Source: an uncultured Paraprevotella sp.
GTDB taxonomy: Bacteria > Bacteroidota > Bacteroidia > Bacteroidales > Bacteroidaceae
Length of the DNA stretch: 29,906 nucleotides
Direction: 5' to 3'
Assembly (NCBI GenBank): GCA_910584955.1
Contig: CAJUDC010000012.1
Location: 1-29,906 of the forward strand
Shown: positions 16,870 to 24,961 of the stretch, one piece after another
Position numbering within the stretch: the stretch's first letter is position 1
Layout: each line of letters begins with the position of its first letter
The notes under the pieces: model-generated
What the model was told of the DNA's origin: nothing
Database searches by the model: none
The model's input: only the letters and a program-made list of their open reading frames with translations
Translations under genes and position numbers: made by a program

Positions 16870-17422
16870 AGCTGCGTATGGCAAAATATTTCCAGAGCGG
16901 AGCGGCCATGAGAGCTTGTTTGACGGCATCCGCCTTCAGCAATGCTTTCATTTCGTCGGCAGTGAGCAGATGCACGCTCAGATCCTCGCCCGGTTCCGTA
17001 TGTGACGGGCCTATCGGTTCTACGTCAAGCGCCAGAAAGCAGTGGGTCAGGTTGTTCATGGCGCTGGTGTTGGCCGAGATAACCATAAACTCCTCCCAAT
17101 GTCCTCCGCCGAACCCCGTCTCTTCCAACAGTTCCCGGCGGGCGCTTTCCAACGGTTGCTCACCCGGTTCGCACACTCCGGCACACAGCTCGTAACGTGT
17201 CTCTCCCAGTCCGTGGCGGTATTGACGCACCGTAACGAAACGGCCGTCCCGGGTGATGGCGATGGTGTTTACCCAATCGGGGTATTCCAGTACGTAATAC
17301 TCCGGAAGCTCCACACCCGTCGGCAGCAGCACCCGGTCGCGCCGTGCCGTCAGCCACGGTCTTTTGAGCAGGTATTCGCTTTCCAGTACCTGCCATTTTC
17401 TTTCCTGTAGGTCCTCTTTCAT
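16868..17422 (-). CDS. Nudix hydrolase, ADP-ribose pyrophosphatase-like
   Basis: The 184-residue cytosolic protein carries a complete Nudix box (G-x5-E-x7-RELLEETGF) at residues 82-104, with the metal-binding glutamates in place. The N-terminal strand arrangement (LPTGVELPEYYVLEYPDW) and the Pro/Glu-rich loop after the box resemble ADP-sugar pyrophosphatases, which split ADP-ribose into AMP and ribose 5-phosphate. Exact substrate is inferred. The ATG at 17422 is the only sensible start. A TACATTTG box is 24 bp upstream. Confidence 0.9.
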   Translation of the reverse strand: MKEDLQERKWQVLESEYLLKRPWLTARRDRVLLPTGVELPEYYVLEYPDWVNTIAITRDGRFVTVRQYRHGLGETRYELCAGVCEPGEQPLESARRELLEETGFGGGHWEEFMVISANTSAMNNLTHCFLALDVEPIGPSHTEPGEDLSVHLLTADEMKALLKADAVKQALMAAPLWKYFAIRS

Positions 17423-17445
17423 GTTGTTGAAGCGTTTAAGGAGAG

Positions 17446-17453
17446 CAAATGTA
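17446..17453 (-). promoter_or_regulatory. Candidate -7 box for the Nudix gene
   Basis: TACATTTG on the minus strand matches TAnnTTTG exactly, 24 bp before the start codon. No good -33 box is seen 19-21 bp upstream. Confidence 0.5.
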
Positions 17454-17529
17454 CTAAAAAAAGAGCAGGCACTACCTCTCTTTTCTGATTTTATGACGGT
17501 TTTTCACACTCGCCGTCGCACCTCGTGCT

Positions 17530-17584
17530 TTCCCGGTCCTATAGGTAGTATTGGGTCCGGGAAGGGCTGTTTGCAAGCCTTTCC
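17530..17584. repeat. Two overlapping, mutually exclusive hairpins upstream of DUF805
   Basis: A 7-bp perfect stem (17530-17536 with 17557-17563) shares its 3' arm with the 5' arm of a second 9-bp stem (17560-17568 with 17576-17584, one G-T pair). Only one can form at a time. The flanking intergenic region (17454-17777) otherwise holds only a weak TACCTTTA box at 17667-17674, one base from the -7 consensus. Confidence 0.4.
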
Positions 17585-17777
17585 GATGGGAGAGGTGAAA
17601 GAATCTCACCAGAGGTTAAATCGAGGTTAATCTTCAGATTTTCTTCCCGAAAAGCCGGAAAACAACTACCTTTAGCCTCCGAATCGGCTGCCGGTCTCTT
17701 TGTGTGCCTTCGGGAGGGGCGGCCGGTCGCGTGAGCGACGACCATACAGTGAGAAGGCGTGTTTAAATAAAAAGATT

Positions 17778-18260
17778 ATGAGAATGGATAACGTAAAGCC
17801 TGCTCCGGGCGTGATGGAGAGTGTGAGAGCTTTTTTCATTAAGTATGTCGATTTCCACAGCCGTTCCCGCCGGGCGGAGTATTGGAAAGTAGTGTTGTTT
17901 AATATCTTGGTGTACATCCCCTTGGGAATTATCCTGGGCGGGTCGATGACAGAGGTTTTGCCGTATGTGGGCACGGAACTGGACACCACCACATTTGTAT
18001 CCCGGCTGGACGGGACGGCAAAGACTGTGCTGGCTCTTTACAGTCTGTATTATTTCATCTGTCTGATTCCGAGTTGGGCTTTGATGGTGCGCCGCCTGCA
18101 CGACATCGGGCTTAGCGGCTGGTTCCTGTTGCTGTTTGTCGTGTTGGGATTTGTTCCTTATCTCAACATCCTGTCGGGCATTGTATTGCTGGCGCTGATG
18201 TGCATCGACTCCAAGCGGACGCCCAACCGATGGGGCGAATCGCCTAAATACATATTGTAA
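17778..18260 (+). CDS. DUF805 inner-membrane protein, first of two tandem copies
   Basis: This 160-residue protein has the DUF805 (YhaH/YhaI) layout: a short cytosolic N-terminus with SRRAEYW, about four hydrophobic segments, the RRLHDIGLSGW motif, and the C-terminal DSKRTPNRWGESPKY signature. Function is unknown. The ATG at 17778 is chosen because its following residues line up with the second copy (both run NxKPAPG-M/V-MESV). It has a 28-residue insertion between the first membrane segments that the second copy lacks. A terminator follows, so the two copies are separate units. Confidence 0.85.
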   Translation: MRMDNVKPAPGVMESVRAFFIKYVDFHSRSRRAEYWKVVLFNILVYIPLGIILGGSMTEVLPYVGTELDTTTFVSRLDGTAKTVLALYSLYYFICLIPSWALMVRRLHDIGLSGWFLLLFVVLGFVPYLNILSGIVLLALMCIDSKRTPNRWGESPKYIL

Positions 18261-18313
18261 GTCTTGCTGCAGGCCGTAGCGCCGTAGGGTGTCGGCTGTT
18301 TCCGGCAAGCGGG

Positions 18314-18360
18314 AAAGACGGACGTCTGTAGAGCCATGCTCTGCTTCGTTCCGTCTTTTT
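18314..18360 (+). terminator. Rho-independent terminator after the first DUF805 gene
   Basis: A 9-bp base stem (18314-18322 with 18350-18358), with an inner stem around 18331-18341, ends in a run of T residues at 18356-18360. Confidence 0.75.
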
Positions 18361-18458
18361 CTTTGGTGTTTGTCGGGGCGGGGAAAAGGGAAAATGCTTT
18401 CCGGTGCAATCGTTTCTGAGCACCTTTGTGTTAAAATTTGGTTAAATGTAAAGAAATG

Positions 18459-18489
18459 TTTCGGGGGGGGTGAAATATTAGTAACTTTG
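18459..18489 (+). promoter_or_regulatory. Promoter for the second DUF805 gene
   Basis: TTTC (18459-18462), 19 bp, then a perfect -7 box TAACTTTG (18482-18489). The spacer contains an unusual run of eight G. The leader to the start at 18593 is about 100 nt. Confidence 0.6.
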
Positions 18490-18592
18490 TTAAAGTTATA
18501 GATGAGACGGCTTCAAGGTGCATCTTCGGGAGCGGTGGCGTCTGTAGCGGTAAAGTGAACAGAACAGGAAGATGCGGAAAAGACAAATTAGT

Positions 18593-18988
18593 ATGGCAGA
18601 AGTAAATGCAAAGCCTGCTCCGGGCATGATGGAGAGTGTGAAAATGTTTTTCGGCAGATATGCCGATTTCAAGGGCCGTTCGCGCCGGGCAGAGTATTGG
18701 ATGGTGACCTTGTTTAATATGGTGCTGGCAGCGGTCTTGTTAGGATTGTTTTCGGTGATGGATCTGTATTCCATAGGTGCGGGTCTTTGGGGCTTGTATA
18801 TAGTGGCGAGTTTGGTTCCGTCGTTGGCTTTGACGGTCCGTCGTTTGCACGATGTGGGGCGTAGCGGTTGGTTTTTTCTATTGATGTTTATACCGGTTAT
18901 TAATCTGTGGCCTGCTATTCTGGTTATGTTCATCGATTCCAAAGTCGAGGCCAACCAATGGGGCGAATCGCCTAAATACGGAGCATAG
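18593..18988 (+). CDS. DUF805 inner-membrane protein, second tandem copy
   Basis: This 131-residue protein is a paralog of the preceding gene. The shared segments include KPAPG-MMESV, RSRRAEYW, RRLHDVGRSGWFFLL and the C-terminal NQWGESPKY, where the DNA itself is identical over about 20 bases. It has a shorter loop after the first membrane helix. The ATG at 18593 (MAEVNAK) aligns with the first copy; an upstream in-frame ATG at 18572 would add seven residues. Function unknown. Confidence 0.85.
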   Translation: MAEVNAKPAPGMMESVKMFFGRYADFKGRSRRAEYWMVTLFNMVLAAVLLGLFSVMDLYSIGAGLWGLYIVASLVPSLALTVRRLHDVGRSGWFFLLMFIPVINLWPAILVMFIDSKVEANQWGESPKYGA

Positions 18989-19073
18989 AGGCTGGAGGCG
19001 ACAAAGGCGGCATAAGCACCCAGTAAGCATACGGCGGGCGGAAGGAAAAGATTTTTTGCCGACTGCCGGAAAT

Positions 19074-19113
19074 AAGACCACGGTTTGATTTGTACAGATC
19101 GAACCGTGGTCTT
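19074..19113. terminator. Long hairpin after the second DUF805 gene
   Basis: A 12-bp perfect stem (19074-19085 with 19102-19113) extends inward by several more pairs with a G-T wobble. It is followed by only CTTTAG rather than a long T-run. It lies between the convergent DUF805 and btuC genes and could terminate either. Confidence 0.55.
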
Positions 19114-19122
19114 TAGCGTTTG

Positions 19123-19148
19123 CGGCACGATGTGTACACATCATGCCG
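19123..19148. repeat. 26-bp near-perfect palindrome
   Basis: Two 13-base arms meet without a loop (centre GTGTACAC) and differ at one position. The shape suits a dimeric protein-binding site more than an RNA hairpin, but it sits between convergent genes, where an operator is unexpected. The remaining DNA to 19293 shows nothing else I can name. Confidence 0.5.
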
Positions 19149-19293
19149 TGATCGGAAGTTTCGGCGGGCAGACCGCAACGATGAGGTGCCGGAAAGGAGA
19201 TGTTTCCTCTTCGGTGCTGTCAGGTTGTGTGAAAGGCGAATAGGGGGAGGCGATGAGCATTCCGCGCCGGGGCGGGGGACGGAAAGCGGAAAT

Positions 19294-20310
19294 CTAGGTG
19301 CGGCGCTGTTGCAGGATGACGTAGATGATCACGGGTGCGCCCAGTACCGGTGTGATCACGTTGATGGGAATGAGGCCCGATTCGCCCGGCAGGGTGCTGA
19401 GCAGGTTGCACAGCAGCGTGAGCGAGGCGCCGGTCAACAGTGTGGCGGGCAGCAGCGAGCGGTGGTTGTCCGTGCCCAGCAGCAGACGTGCCAGGTGCGG
19501 GACGGCCAGTCCGATAAAGGAGACGGGACCGCAGAAAGCCGTGGAAACGGCGGTGAGCAGGCCGGTGGTCAGAAGGAGCAGGTTGCGGGTGCGCCCCAAC
19601 GGAACCCCCAGGTTACGGGCATAGCGGTCGCCCAGCAGCAGGGCGTTGAGCGGTTTTATCAGCGTCAGGGCCAGAGCCAGTCCCGCTCCGATGGTGAGGG
19701 CGAAAGCCGGCAGGCGTTCCAGCGACACGTTGGCGAAACTTCCGAATCCCCACACCACGTAGGAGTGTACGCCTTCGGCTGTGGCATTGTAGTTCAGCAG
19801 GGAGATGGTGGAAGAAGTGACGTAGCTCATCATGATACCGGTGATAAGCAGCAGGATGCTGTTGCGCAGCAGGGTGGAGAAGAAAATCAGCAAGGCCATG
19901 ATGCCCAATGCTCCGGCCAGGGCGGCTGCAATGACAAGCAGGAAACCGCTCAGACTGAAACTGCCTGCCGTGAGCGTTCCTCCCAACCACAGCATGGAGA
20001 CGGCCACACCCAGGTTGGCGCCGCTGTCGATGCCCAGGATGGACGGACCGGCCAGCGGGTTGCGGAAAGCCGTTTGCAACAGCAGACCGGCCGTGGCCAG
20101 CGCACTGCCGCACAGCAGGGCCGTACAGGCCTGCGGCAGGCGGTTTTCAAAAATGATGTAGGCCCAACTGGCTTTTTCCGGTTCGCCGCCGCACAGAATG
20201 TGCCACACGGCGGCCGGCGGAATAGAGACTGACCCCCAAAAGATATTGGCGGCAAAAAGCAGCAGGGTCAGCCCTGCCAGTCCGGTTCCATAGTGTAGGC
20301 CTTTGTTCAT
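19294..20310 (-). CDS. btuC: Cobalamin ABC transporter permease (FecCD/BtuC family)
   Basis: The 338-residue integral membrane protein carries about ten hydrophobic segments and family signatures such as RLPQACTALLCGSALATAG and NPLAGPSILGIDSGANLG near the first third. It forms the inner-membrane channel of a BtuCD-type importer. The ATG at 20310 overlaps the btuF stop as ATGA; a TTG at 20322 would extend it by four residues but is less likely. It is the last gene of btuB-btuG-btuF-btuC. The family also serves haem and siderophores; the upstream cobalamin riboswitch decides the call. No ATPase gene follows, which is unusual. Confidence 0.9.
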   Translation of the reverse strand: MNKGLHYGTGLAGLTLLLFAANIFWGSVSIPPAAVWHILCGGEPEKASWAYIIFENRLPQACTALLCGSALATAGLLLQTAFRNPLAGPSILGIDSGANLGVAVSMLWLGGTLTAGSFSLSGFLLVIAAALAGALGIMALLIFFSTLLRNSILLLITGIMMSYVTSSTISLLNYNATAEGVHSYVVWGFGSFANVSLERLPAFALTIGAGLALALTLIKPLNALLLGDRYARNLGVPLGRTRNLLLLTTGLLTAVSTAFCGPVSFIGLAVPHLARLLLGTDNHRSLLPATLLTGASLTLLCNLLSTLPGESGLIPINVITPVLGAPVIIYVILQQRRT

Positions 20311-21434
20311 TTCAAAGGACAAAAATAATGCAAATTATACGACGGAAGAAGGTGGGGATGAAAAATTTTTATCAGATCGGCCAGCAGGCGGTCCGGTTGA
20401 AACTGCACTTCTTCGTAGAAACGCACGTCGTGCGTGTTGCATCCGTAAATGCGTCGCTCGCGGAAGGGGCGGAAACGGCTGTAAGGGGCATAGTCGGCTT
20501 GCAACTGGGCGTAGGTCAGGTCTTGCGGCTGATTGTATTTGATGAGCCAGATGTCGGCATGCTGTGCGCGGTCGAACACCGTCTCGAAAGGCAACGGTAC
20601 CGATCCGCTTTCGGGGTAGTCGGCAAACAGGTAGTCGGCTCCGGCATCGCGGTACAGCCGTCCCAGGGAGCTGTTGCCGCCGGCCACATGCCACGATGAT
20701 CCGTAGAGCGTTTCGCACAGTAGCGTGGGGCGCTTGCTTATTCCGGTTACCCGTCGGGCCAGGTCCTGGTAACGCCGCTCGACGGCTTCGAACAGGCTGT
20801 CGGCCCGTTCGGGGCATCCGAACAGCCGGCCGTAGAAACGCATCCACTCGGCACGTCCCAAGGCCGATGTTTCCATATAGTCTGCGCATTCGATGATCGG
20901 GATACCCAGTTTGGCCAGCCGACCGTAGCCGTTGCTGCCTTCAAAGGGCGAGGGCATCAGGGCGTCGGGGTGCGTGTCCATGATTTTCTCTAGGTTCGGA
21001 TTCAGACCGCTTCCGTAGTCCTGGATTTTTCCTTCCCGCACGCGCCGTATCAGGGCGTCCATCTTGATATACTTCAGGTCGCATACGCCCCCGATGGCAT
21101 CCAGCCGGCCCAGTTGTTCCAGCAGACTGCAATGCACGGAGGAGTAGACGGCGGCACAGCGCAACGGGGTGCGTACCAGCGTGCCTTCGGGCAGCCGTTG
21201 CGGCAACGGGGCCTGTCGGGGCACCAGTATGTAGGTGTGGAGCATCCGGGTCGTGTCCCACGGATTGCGCAACGAAGCTACGGTGAAGCTGTCGTAGCTT
21301 ACTATCGTCAGGTTGTCGGCATGGCGCAGGTGCAGCGTGTCGCCCTCCTGCATGCAAAGGGCAGTCTTGCTGCGGTCGCATCCGACCGTCAGCAAGACTG
21401 CCCCCAAACAGGCCGTAAGAGCCGCTATTTTCAT
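20307..21434 (-). CDS. btuF: Cobalamin-binding lipoprotein (BtuF-like)
   Basis: This 375-residue substrate-binding protein of the TroA/BtuF helical-backbone class has a lipoprotein signal (lipobox LTVGC, Cys19), so it is probably anchored in the inner membrane facing the periplasm. The N-lobe carries LEQLGRLDAIGGVCD and the conserved NLEKIMDTHPDALM, the C-lobe WHVAGGNSSLGRLYRDAGADYLF. It passes corrinoid to BtuC. Its start overlaps the btuG stop and its stop overlaps the btuC start, both as ATGA, so translation is tightly coupled. A haem or siderophore ligand would be the alternative if the riboswitch were ignored. Confidence 0.88.
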   Translation of the reverse strand: MKIAALTACLGAVLLTVGCDRSKTALCMQEGDTLHLRHADNLTIVSYDSFTVASLRNPWDTTRMLHTYILVPRQAPLPQRLPEGTLVRTPLRCAAVYSSVHCSLLEQLGRLDAIGGVCDLKYIKMDALIRRVREGKIQDYGSGLNPNLEKIMDTHPDALMPSPFEGSNGYGRLAKLGIPIIECADYMETSALGRAEWMRFYGRLFGCPERADSLFEAVERRYQDLARRVTGISKRPTLLCETLYGSSWHVAGGNSSLGRLYRDAGADYLFADYPESGSVPLPFETVFDRAQHADIWLIKYNQPQDLTYAQLQADYAPYSRFRPFRERRIYGCNTHDVRFYEEVQFQPDRLLADLIKIFHPHLLPSYNLHYFCPLK

Positions 21435-22558
21435 AAGATCACTGTTTTCTTACCTGTAAAGAAAGACACGTTGCAGGGACCTACGCCCACATCGAATTTC
21501 TTGATGAACGTACCGTCGTTGGTGTACATGTTGGCATAGCCCGGTGTGGAGTAGGAAGCATAGCCTTTATCAAGTTCGTAAGACGTCAGCACGATGTTAC
21601 CGTTGACGGGGTCCACACCGATTGCGGCCGGGGCGTCGGCGCTGATGGACAGCGGGACCGGTGTGTAAGCGCCGTCTTCGGCGGCCAGATTCACCTTGAA
21701 GTAGGTGATTTCGTTAGCGCCGTAGGGATAATTCACGGCATAGAGCACGTTGGAGCCTTCGGGCAGGCTGATGAGGGTGGCGTCGGCTACCTTGACAGGT
21801 TCGCCGCCGTTCAGGTCGAGCTTGTAGACGGCTGCGCCTTTCTGTTTATAACCGTCTTCGGCATCATACCAGCCGCTGGTACGTACATATACATTGCCCC
21901 GTGCATCGCTTACCGTCTGTACAGGGTTGACGGGTACGGTGATGTCCTTCGTTTTGGTGAATGTGGCCAGACTGATTTGCGATACGGTAGTACCCGTGCC
22001 GTATTCGCTGTTCGGCACATACAAATAGTCTCCTGCAATCGTCATATCCTCGGGATAGGCACCTACGGCGACGGTCTTGTCGATGGACAGCGTGGCGGTG
22101 TCGATGCGGGCTACGTGCCCCGAATACAATGAAACGTAGACATAGGCGCCTTTGCCGATCACGTCGCGAGGTTTGTCGATCTCCTCGTTGCCGGCCAGCT
22201 GTATCTGCTTTACCGATTTCAAGTCGCTGCGGCTGGCGATCTCGATGGTGTTCGAGCCGGTCACCGCTGCATAGATCTTGCTTCCGTACACAATGGCGCG
22301 GTTGGGCGTCGCTCCGAGCGTGCGTTCGTTGGCGCTTTCAAACAAGCCTGTGGCGCAGTCGTTGCTAAAGTATTCGATCACGGAGAAGTCACCGTCGATC
22401 TGGCTTCCGGCATTTCCGTTGTTCAGGATCAGCACGCCCGAACTTTCGTTACGGATGGCGATGGTGCCGCCGGGACGGGTGATTTCTTCATCGTCGTCGC
22501 AGGCTGTGAATGCTGCGCCCGCCATGATGATCATGGCATAGAGTTTCCAATTTTTCAT
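21431..22558 (-). CDS. btuG: Surface cobalamin-binding lipoprotein BtuG (beta-propeller)
   Basis: The 375-residue protein has a lipoprotein signal with Cys20 (FTAC) followed at once by DDDEE, the acidic stretch typical of surface-exported Bacteroides lipoproteins. The rest is made of repeated propeller-blade motifs (for example AVTGSNTIEIASR and YVPNSEYGTGTTVSQIS), as in the YncE-like/DUF5074 family. BtuG binds vitamin B12 with very high affinity on the cell surface and hands it to BtuB. The gene lies 13 bp after btuB and overlaps btuF by 4 bp. The identification rests on fold, location and riboswitch control; no residue unique to BtuG was checked. Confidence 0.85.
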   Translation of the reverse strand: MKNWKLYAMIIMAGAAFTACDDDEEITRPGGTIAIRNESSGVLILNNGNAGSQIDGDFSVIEYFSNDCATGLFESANERTLGATPNRAIVYGSKIYAAVTGSNTIEIASRSDLKSVKQIQLAGNEEIDKPRDVIGKGAYVYVSLYSGHVARIDTATLSIDKTVAVGAYPEDMTIAGDYLYVPNSEYGTGTTVSQISLATFTKTKDITVPVNPVQTVSDARGNVYVRTSGWYDAEDGYKQKGAAVYKLDLNGGEPVKVADATLISLPEGSNVLYAVNYPYGANEITYFKVNLAAEDGAYTPVPLSISADAPAAIGVDPVNGNIVLTSYELDKGYASYSTPGYANMYTNDGTFIKKFDVGVGPCNVSFFTGKKTVIL

Positions 22559-22571
22559 GTTCTTGTATTTA

Positions 22572-24623
22572 TTAAATGTTTAGGGTGAATGTCAGTTTCC
22601 ACGCTCGGCCCGGCATGGGATAACCGCGTACGATGTCGTAGTGTTGGTTCGTCAGATTGGTGATGTCTGCGCGCAACTCCGCCGAGACGGCGCTCTTCAT
22701 TCGGAACTGTCGCCACACAGCCACTCCCCATTCGTGATGAGGCTCGATGCGTGTGATGTCCATGTTCTCGTTGGTGGAATACCGTTTGCTCATGGCGGTG
22801 CCGTGCACGCTGAGGTTGGCCCACGGAGAAAGCAGGGCCACGGAGGCACCGCCGGAATGGCGGGGGGTGTACGCAATCTGGTCCTTGTAATACTTACTCT
22901 CCGGGTCCGTTACGTCGACAGCGTACTGGAAGGTGTAGTTCAAGTGTGTCTCCAGGCGGAGGCGCCGGCCTGCCGGCCATGTGGCGGTCAGTTTGGCGTC
23001 CGTACCCCATATATCCACTTGGCCCAGGTTAACCATATTCCAGAAGAACATATTCATGGGCATGGCAACTATTTTATTCTTCACCGTGTTGTAGTAGGCA
23101 TCAACCTGTAGTTCGGCATGAAGTTGCGCCGGGGTGTGCGGCATCCGAAGGGTGGCACCGGCATTGAACTGTCGTGCCGTCTCGGGTTTCAGATCGCGGT
23201 TTCCCAGCCATGTGTAATAGTTGTCGGCAAAGGTCGGCATGCGGAAGATGTCCTTGTAGGATGCCCGCAGACACAACCATTCGGCGTTGTGCGGACAGAA
23301 CGACAGAGCCGCCGAGGGCGACCAGTGGCGTGCGTCCCGCACGCTTTTGCCTTCCTGTGCGTCGTTCCGGTAGTTACTGAAGAGCAACGTGGCCGTGGCC
23401 GTAAGCGAGGCCACCCGGTATTTGACGGCCAGGCTGCCCAGCAGCGTATGGCGCAGAGGCGCCCGACAGTCGATGGCGTTGCTGCGCAGTGTGGCATAGG
23501 CATAGTCGGTGGCGGCGGAAAGGCTGAGTGTTTCCAGCGGCGTATAGAGCCAGGCAGCCGAGGCATAATACTCCTGTTGCCGGTAATGGTTGTTCTTTTC
23601 CTTCTCCGCATATTGCGGTTTGCGCTCGCGGTAATGCGTCTCGCTCCAGTTCACTTTGGCATGGGTCTGCAGGGAAAGGCGACAGGGCCAGTAGGTGCGG
23701 TGGCTCACTTGCCCGAATACGTTTTTGAAACGTTGCTCCTCGCGGTTCACGGGGTTGTAGTGCACCACCTGGCCCGGCAACTGCCGGTATGTTTCGTGGT
23801 AGTAGAGCTTGCTGTCCAGCCTGTGGGGACCGTCGGGACGGTAATACAGGTTCACTTCGCCGTTGCCGGCGCGCAGTGCGTTGTTGTTGCGCTTCTCCTG
23901 CGTGACGAGTGATACATTCTTTAATGTGAACGGATAGCGGTTGTCGGCCCGGGTGTAGTCTGCCCGTGCCCGCAGGCTCCATTGCCGTCCCAGGGCCTGC
24001 TCGTAGTTGAGCAGGGGGCCGACCAGTCCGAAAGCTCCTGTCTTCACTTGGGTGCGTATCCGATACGTCCGGCCTTTATCGAACGAGGGGGCCGCCGTGC
24101 TGAGTCGGAGTGCGGCCGCCGATGCCAGGTTGCGCGCCGGTACGAAGATATCCGCATTGTCACCGATGGTCAGGGTCAGCTCATCCAGCTGCTCCAGCGA
24201 GAAGCGGCTCAGGTCTATTTGTCCGCTCTCGCAATCCGTCACGGTGATGCCGTCGTAGATAACAGCCGTGTGGGTGGCTCCCATGGAGCGTACCGACAGT
24301 GTTTTCATACCGCCGGCGCCGCCGTAGTCGCGCACATTGGTGCCTGCCATCCGCCGGAGCGCATCGGCCAGGTCGGTAATACCCTGTCGGTCGAACTGCT
24401 CCCGCGTTAGGGTCTGCGAAGCGACGGTGCGGTTGTTCTGCTCGTTTTTTCGGGCATTCACTTCGACCGGTGTCAGTGTCCGTGCCGGTCTGCGCAGGGT
24501 ATCTTCCGCTTCGGGAGTGCCTGTCTCAAAGATGCCAGTCGCCTGGACCGAAAGTCCCCATCCGCTTATTCCCGTCAACCACAGCATCCTCTTACAGTGA
24601 AAAAGGACCGTTTCTTTCCTCAT
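22572..24623 (-). CDS. btuB: TonB-dependent cobalamin receptor BtuB
   Basis: The 683-residue outer-membrane protein has a signal peptide (about residues 1-29), a TonB-box-like LTPVEVNA stretch, a plug domain (LADALRRMAGTNVRDYGG, VRSMGATHTAVIYDGI) and a 22-strand-type barrel ending in WKLTFTLNI. It imports corrinoids using TonB energy. The reading frame stays open up to 24773 through the riboswitch, but the ATG at 24623 starts the signal peptide and follows the aptamer by 70 nt. First gene of btuB-btuG-btuF-btuC, controlled by the cobalamin riboswitch. Confidence 0.93.
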   Translation of the reverse strand: MRKETVLFHCKRMLWLTGISGWGLSVQATGIFETGTPEAEDTLRRPARTLTPVEVNARKNEQNNRTVASQTLTREQFDRQGITDLADALRRMAGTNVRDYGGAGGMKTLSVRSMGATHTAVIYDGITVTDCESGQIDLSRFSLEQLDELTLTIGDNADIFVPARNLASAAALRLSTAAPSFDKGRTYRIRTQVKTGAFGLVGPLLNYEQALGRQWSLRARADYTRADNRYPFTLKNVSLVTQEKRNNNALRAGNGEVNLYYRPDGPHRLDSKLYYHETYRQLPGQVVHYNPVNREEQRFKNVFGQVSHRTYWPCRLSLQTHAKVNWSETHYRERKPQYAEKEKNNHYRQQEYYASAAWLYTPLETLSLSAATDYAYATLRSNAIDCRAPLRHTLLGSLAVKYRVASLTATATLLFSNYRNDAQEGKSVRDARHWSPSAALSFCPHNAEWLCLRASYKDIFRMPTFADNYYTWLGNRDLKPETARQFNAGATLRMPHTPAQLHAELQVDAYYNTVKNKIVAMPMNMFFWNMVNLGQVDIWGTDAKLTATWPAGRRLRLETHLNYTFQYAVDVTDPESKYYKDQIAYTPRHSGGASVALLSPWANLSVHGTAMSKRYSTNENMDITRIEPHHEWGVAVWRQFRMKSAVSAELRADITNLTNQHYDIVRGYPMPGRAWKLTFTLNI

Positions 24624-24651
24624 TGGATCTCTTGCTGGTAAATAAGTTGTA

Positions 24652-24679
24652 TTCCGAAGCCTTTCCTCGAGGCACGGAA
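24652..24679 (-). promoter_or_regulatory. Hairpin between riboswitch and btuB (possible expression platform)
   Basis: Between the aptamer and the start codon the RNA can pair 24652-24655 with 24676-24679, plus an inner 4-bp stem. There is no T-run, so control is more likely at translation than by termination. Confidence 0.35.
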
Positions 24680-24689
24680 CCTGCATAAA

Positions 24690-24882
24690 GGCGGCAGGTC
24701 TTCTGGCTTGTTCCCAAAGTGGCACCTTCTCGGATATGGCAACATGGCGTTGCATCCAATGGCGTGTAGCCACCTCGTACTAACGGAACTTACAGCAGCG
24801 GGACTGCTCAGGACTTGCACCTGATTCCCATTTCATCGCCGTCTTCGCCCGCCGGGGGCGAGACCTGTGCGAACCGTCTCCA
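24690..24882 (-). ncRNA. Cobalamin (AdoCbl) riboswitch upstream of btuB
   Basis: Read on the minus strand, the aptamer core is present: GGGAATCAGGTGCAAGTCC (complement of 24811-24829), followed by the CAGTCCCGCTGCTGTAA region and, near the 3' end, the B12 box AGCCAGAAGACCTGCC (complement of 24693-24708). A GC hairpin near the 5' end (TCGCCC pairing with GGGCGA) and AGGT-ACCT pairing give the outer stems. Binding of adenosylcobalamin shuts down expression of the downstream uptake genes. The 5' end is set by the promoter just upstream. Confidence 0.96.
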
Positions 24883-24887
24883 AGGGG

Positions 24888-24918
24888 CAAAGGTATGTAT
24901 TTCTTCCGAAAACTCCAA
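24888..24918 (-). promoter_or_regulatory. Promoter of the riboswitch-btuBGFC transcript
   Basis: On the minus strand TTGG (24915-24918), 19 bp, then a perfect -7 box TACCTTTG (24888-24895). Transcription would start at about 24882, right at the 5' edge of the riboswitch. Confidence 0.7.
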
Positions 24919-24961
24919 CTTTCGGCCCTGTTTTTTTGTTAGGTCGGTAACGGAAACGACT

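Noticed and set aside
19120..20232. 370-codon plus-strand frame rich in Gln/Gly over btuC
   Set aside because: Composition is that expected of the reverse of a Leu/Ala-rich membrane protein, not a real Gln-rich protein.
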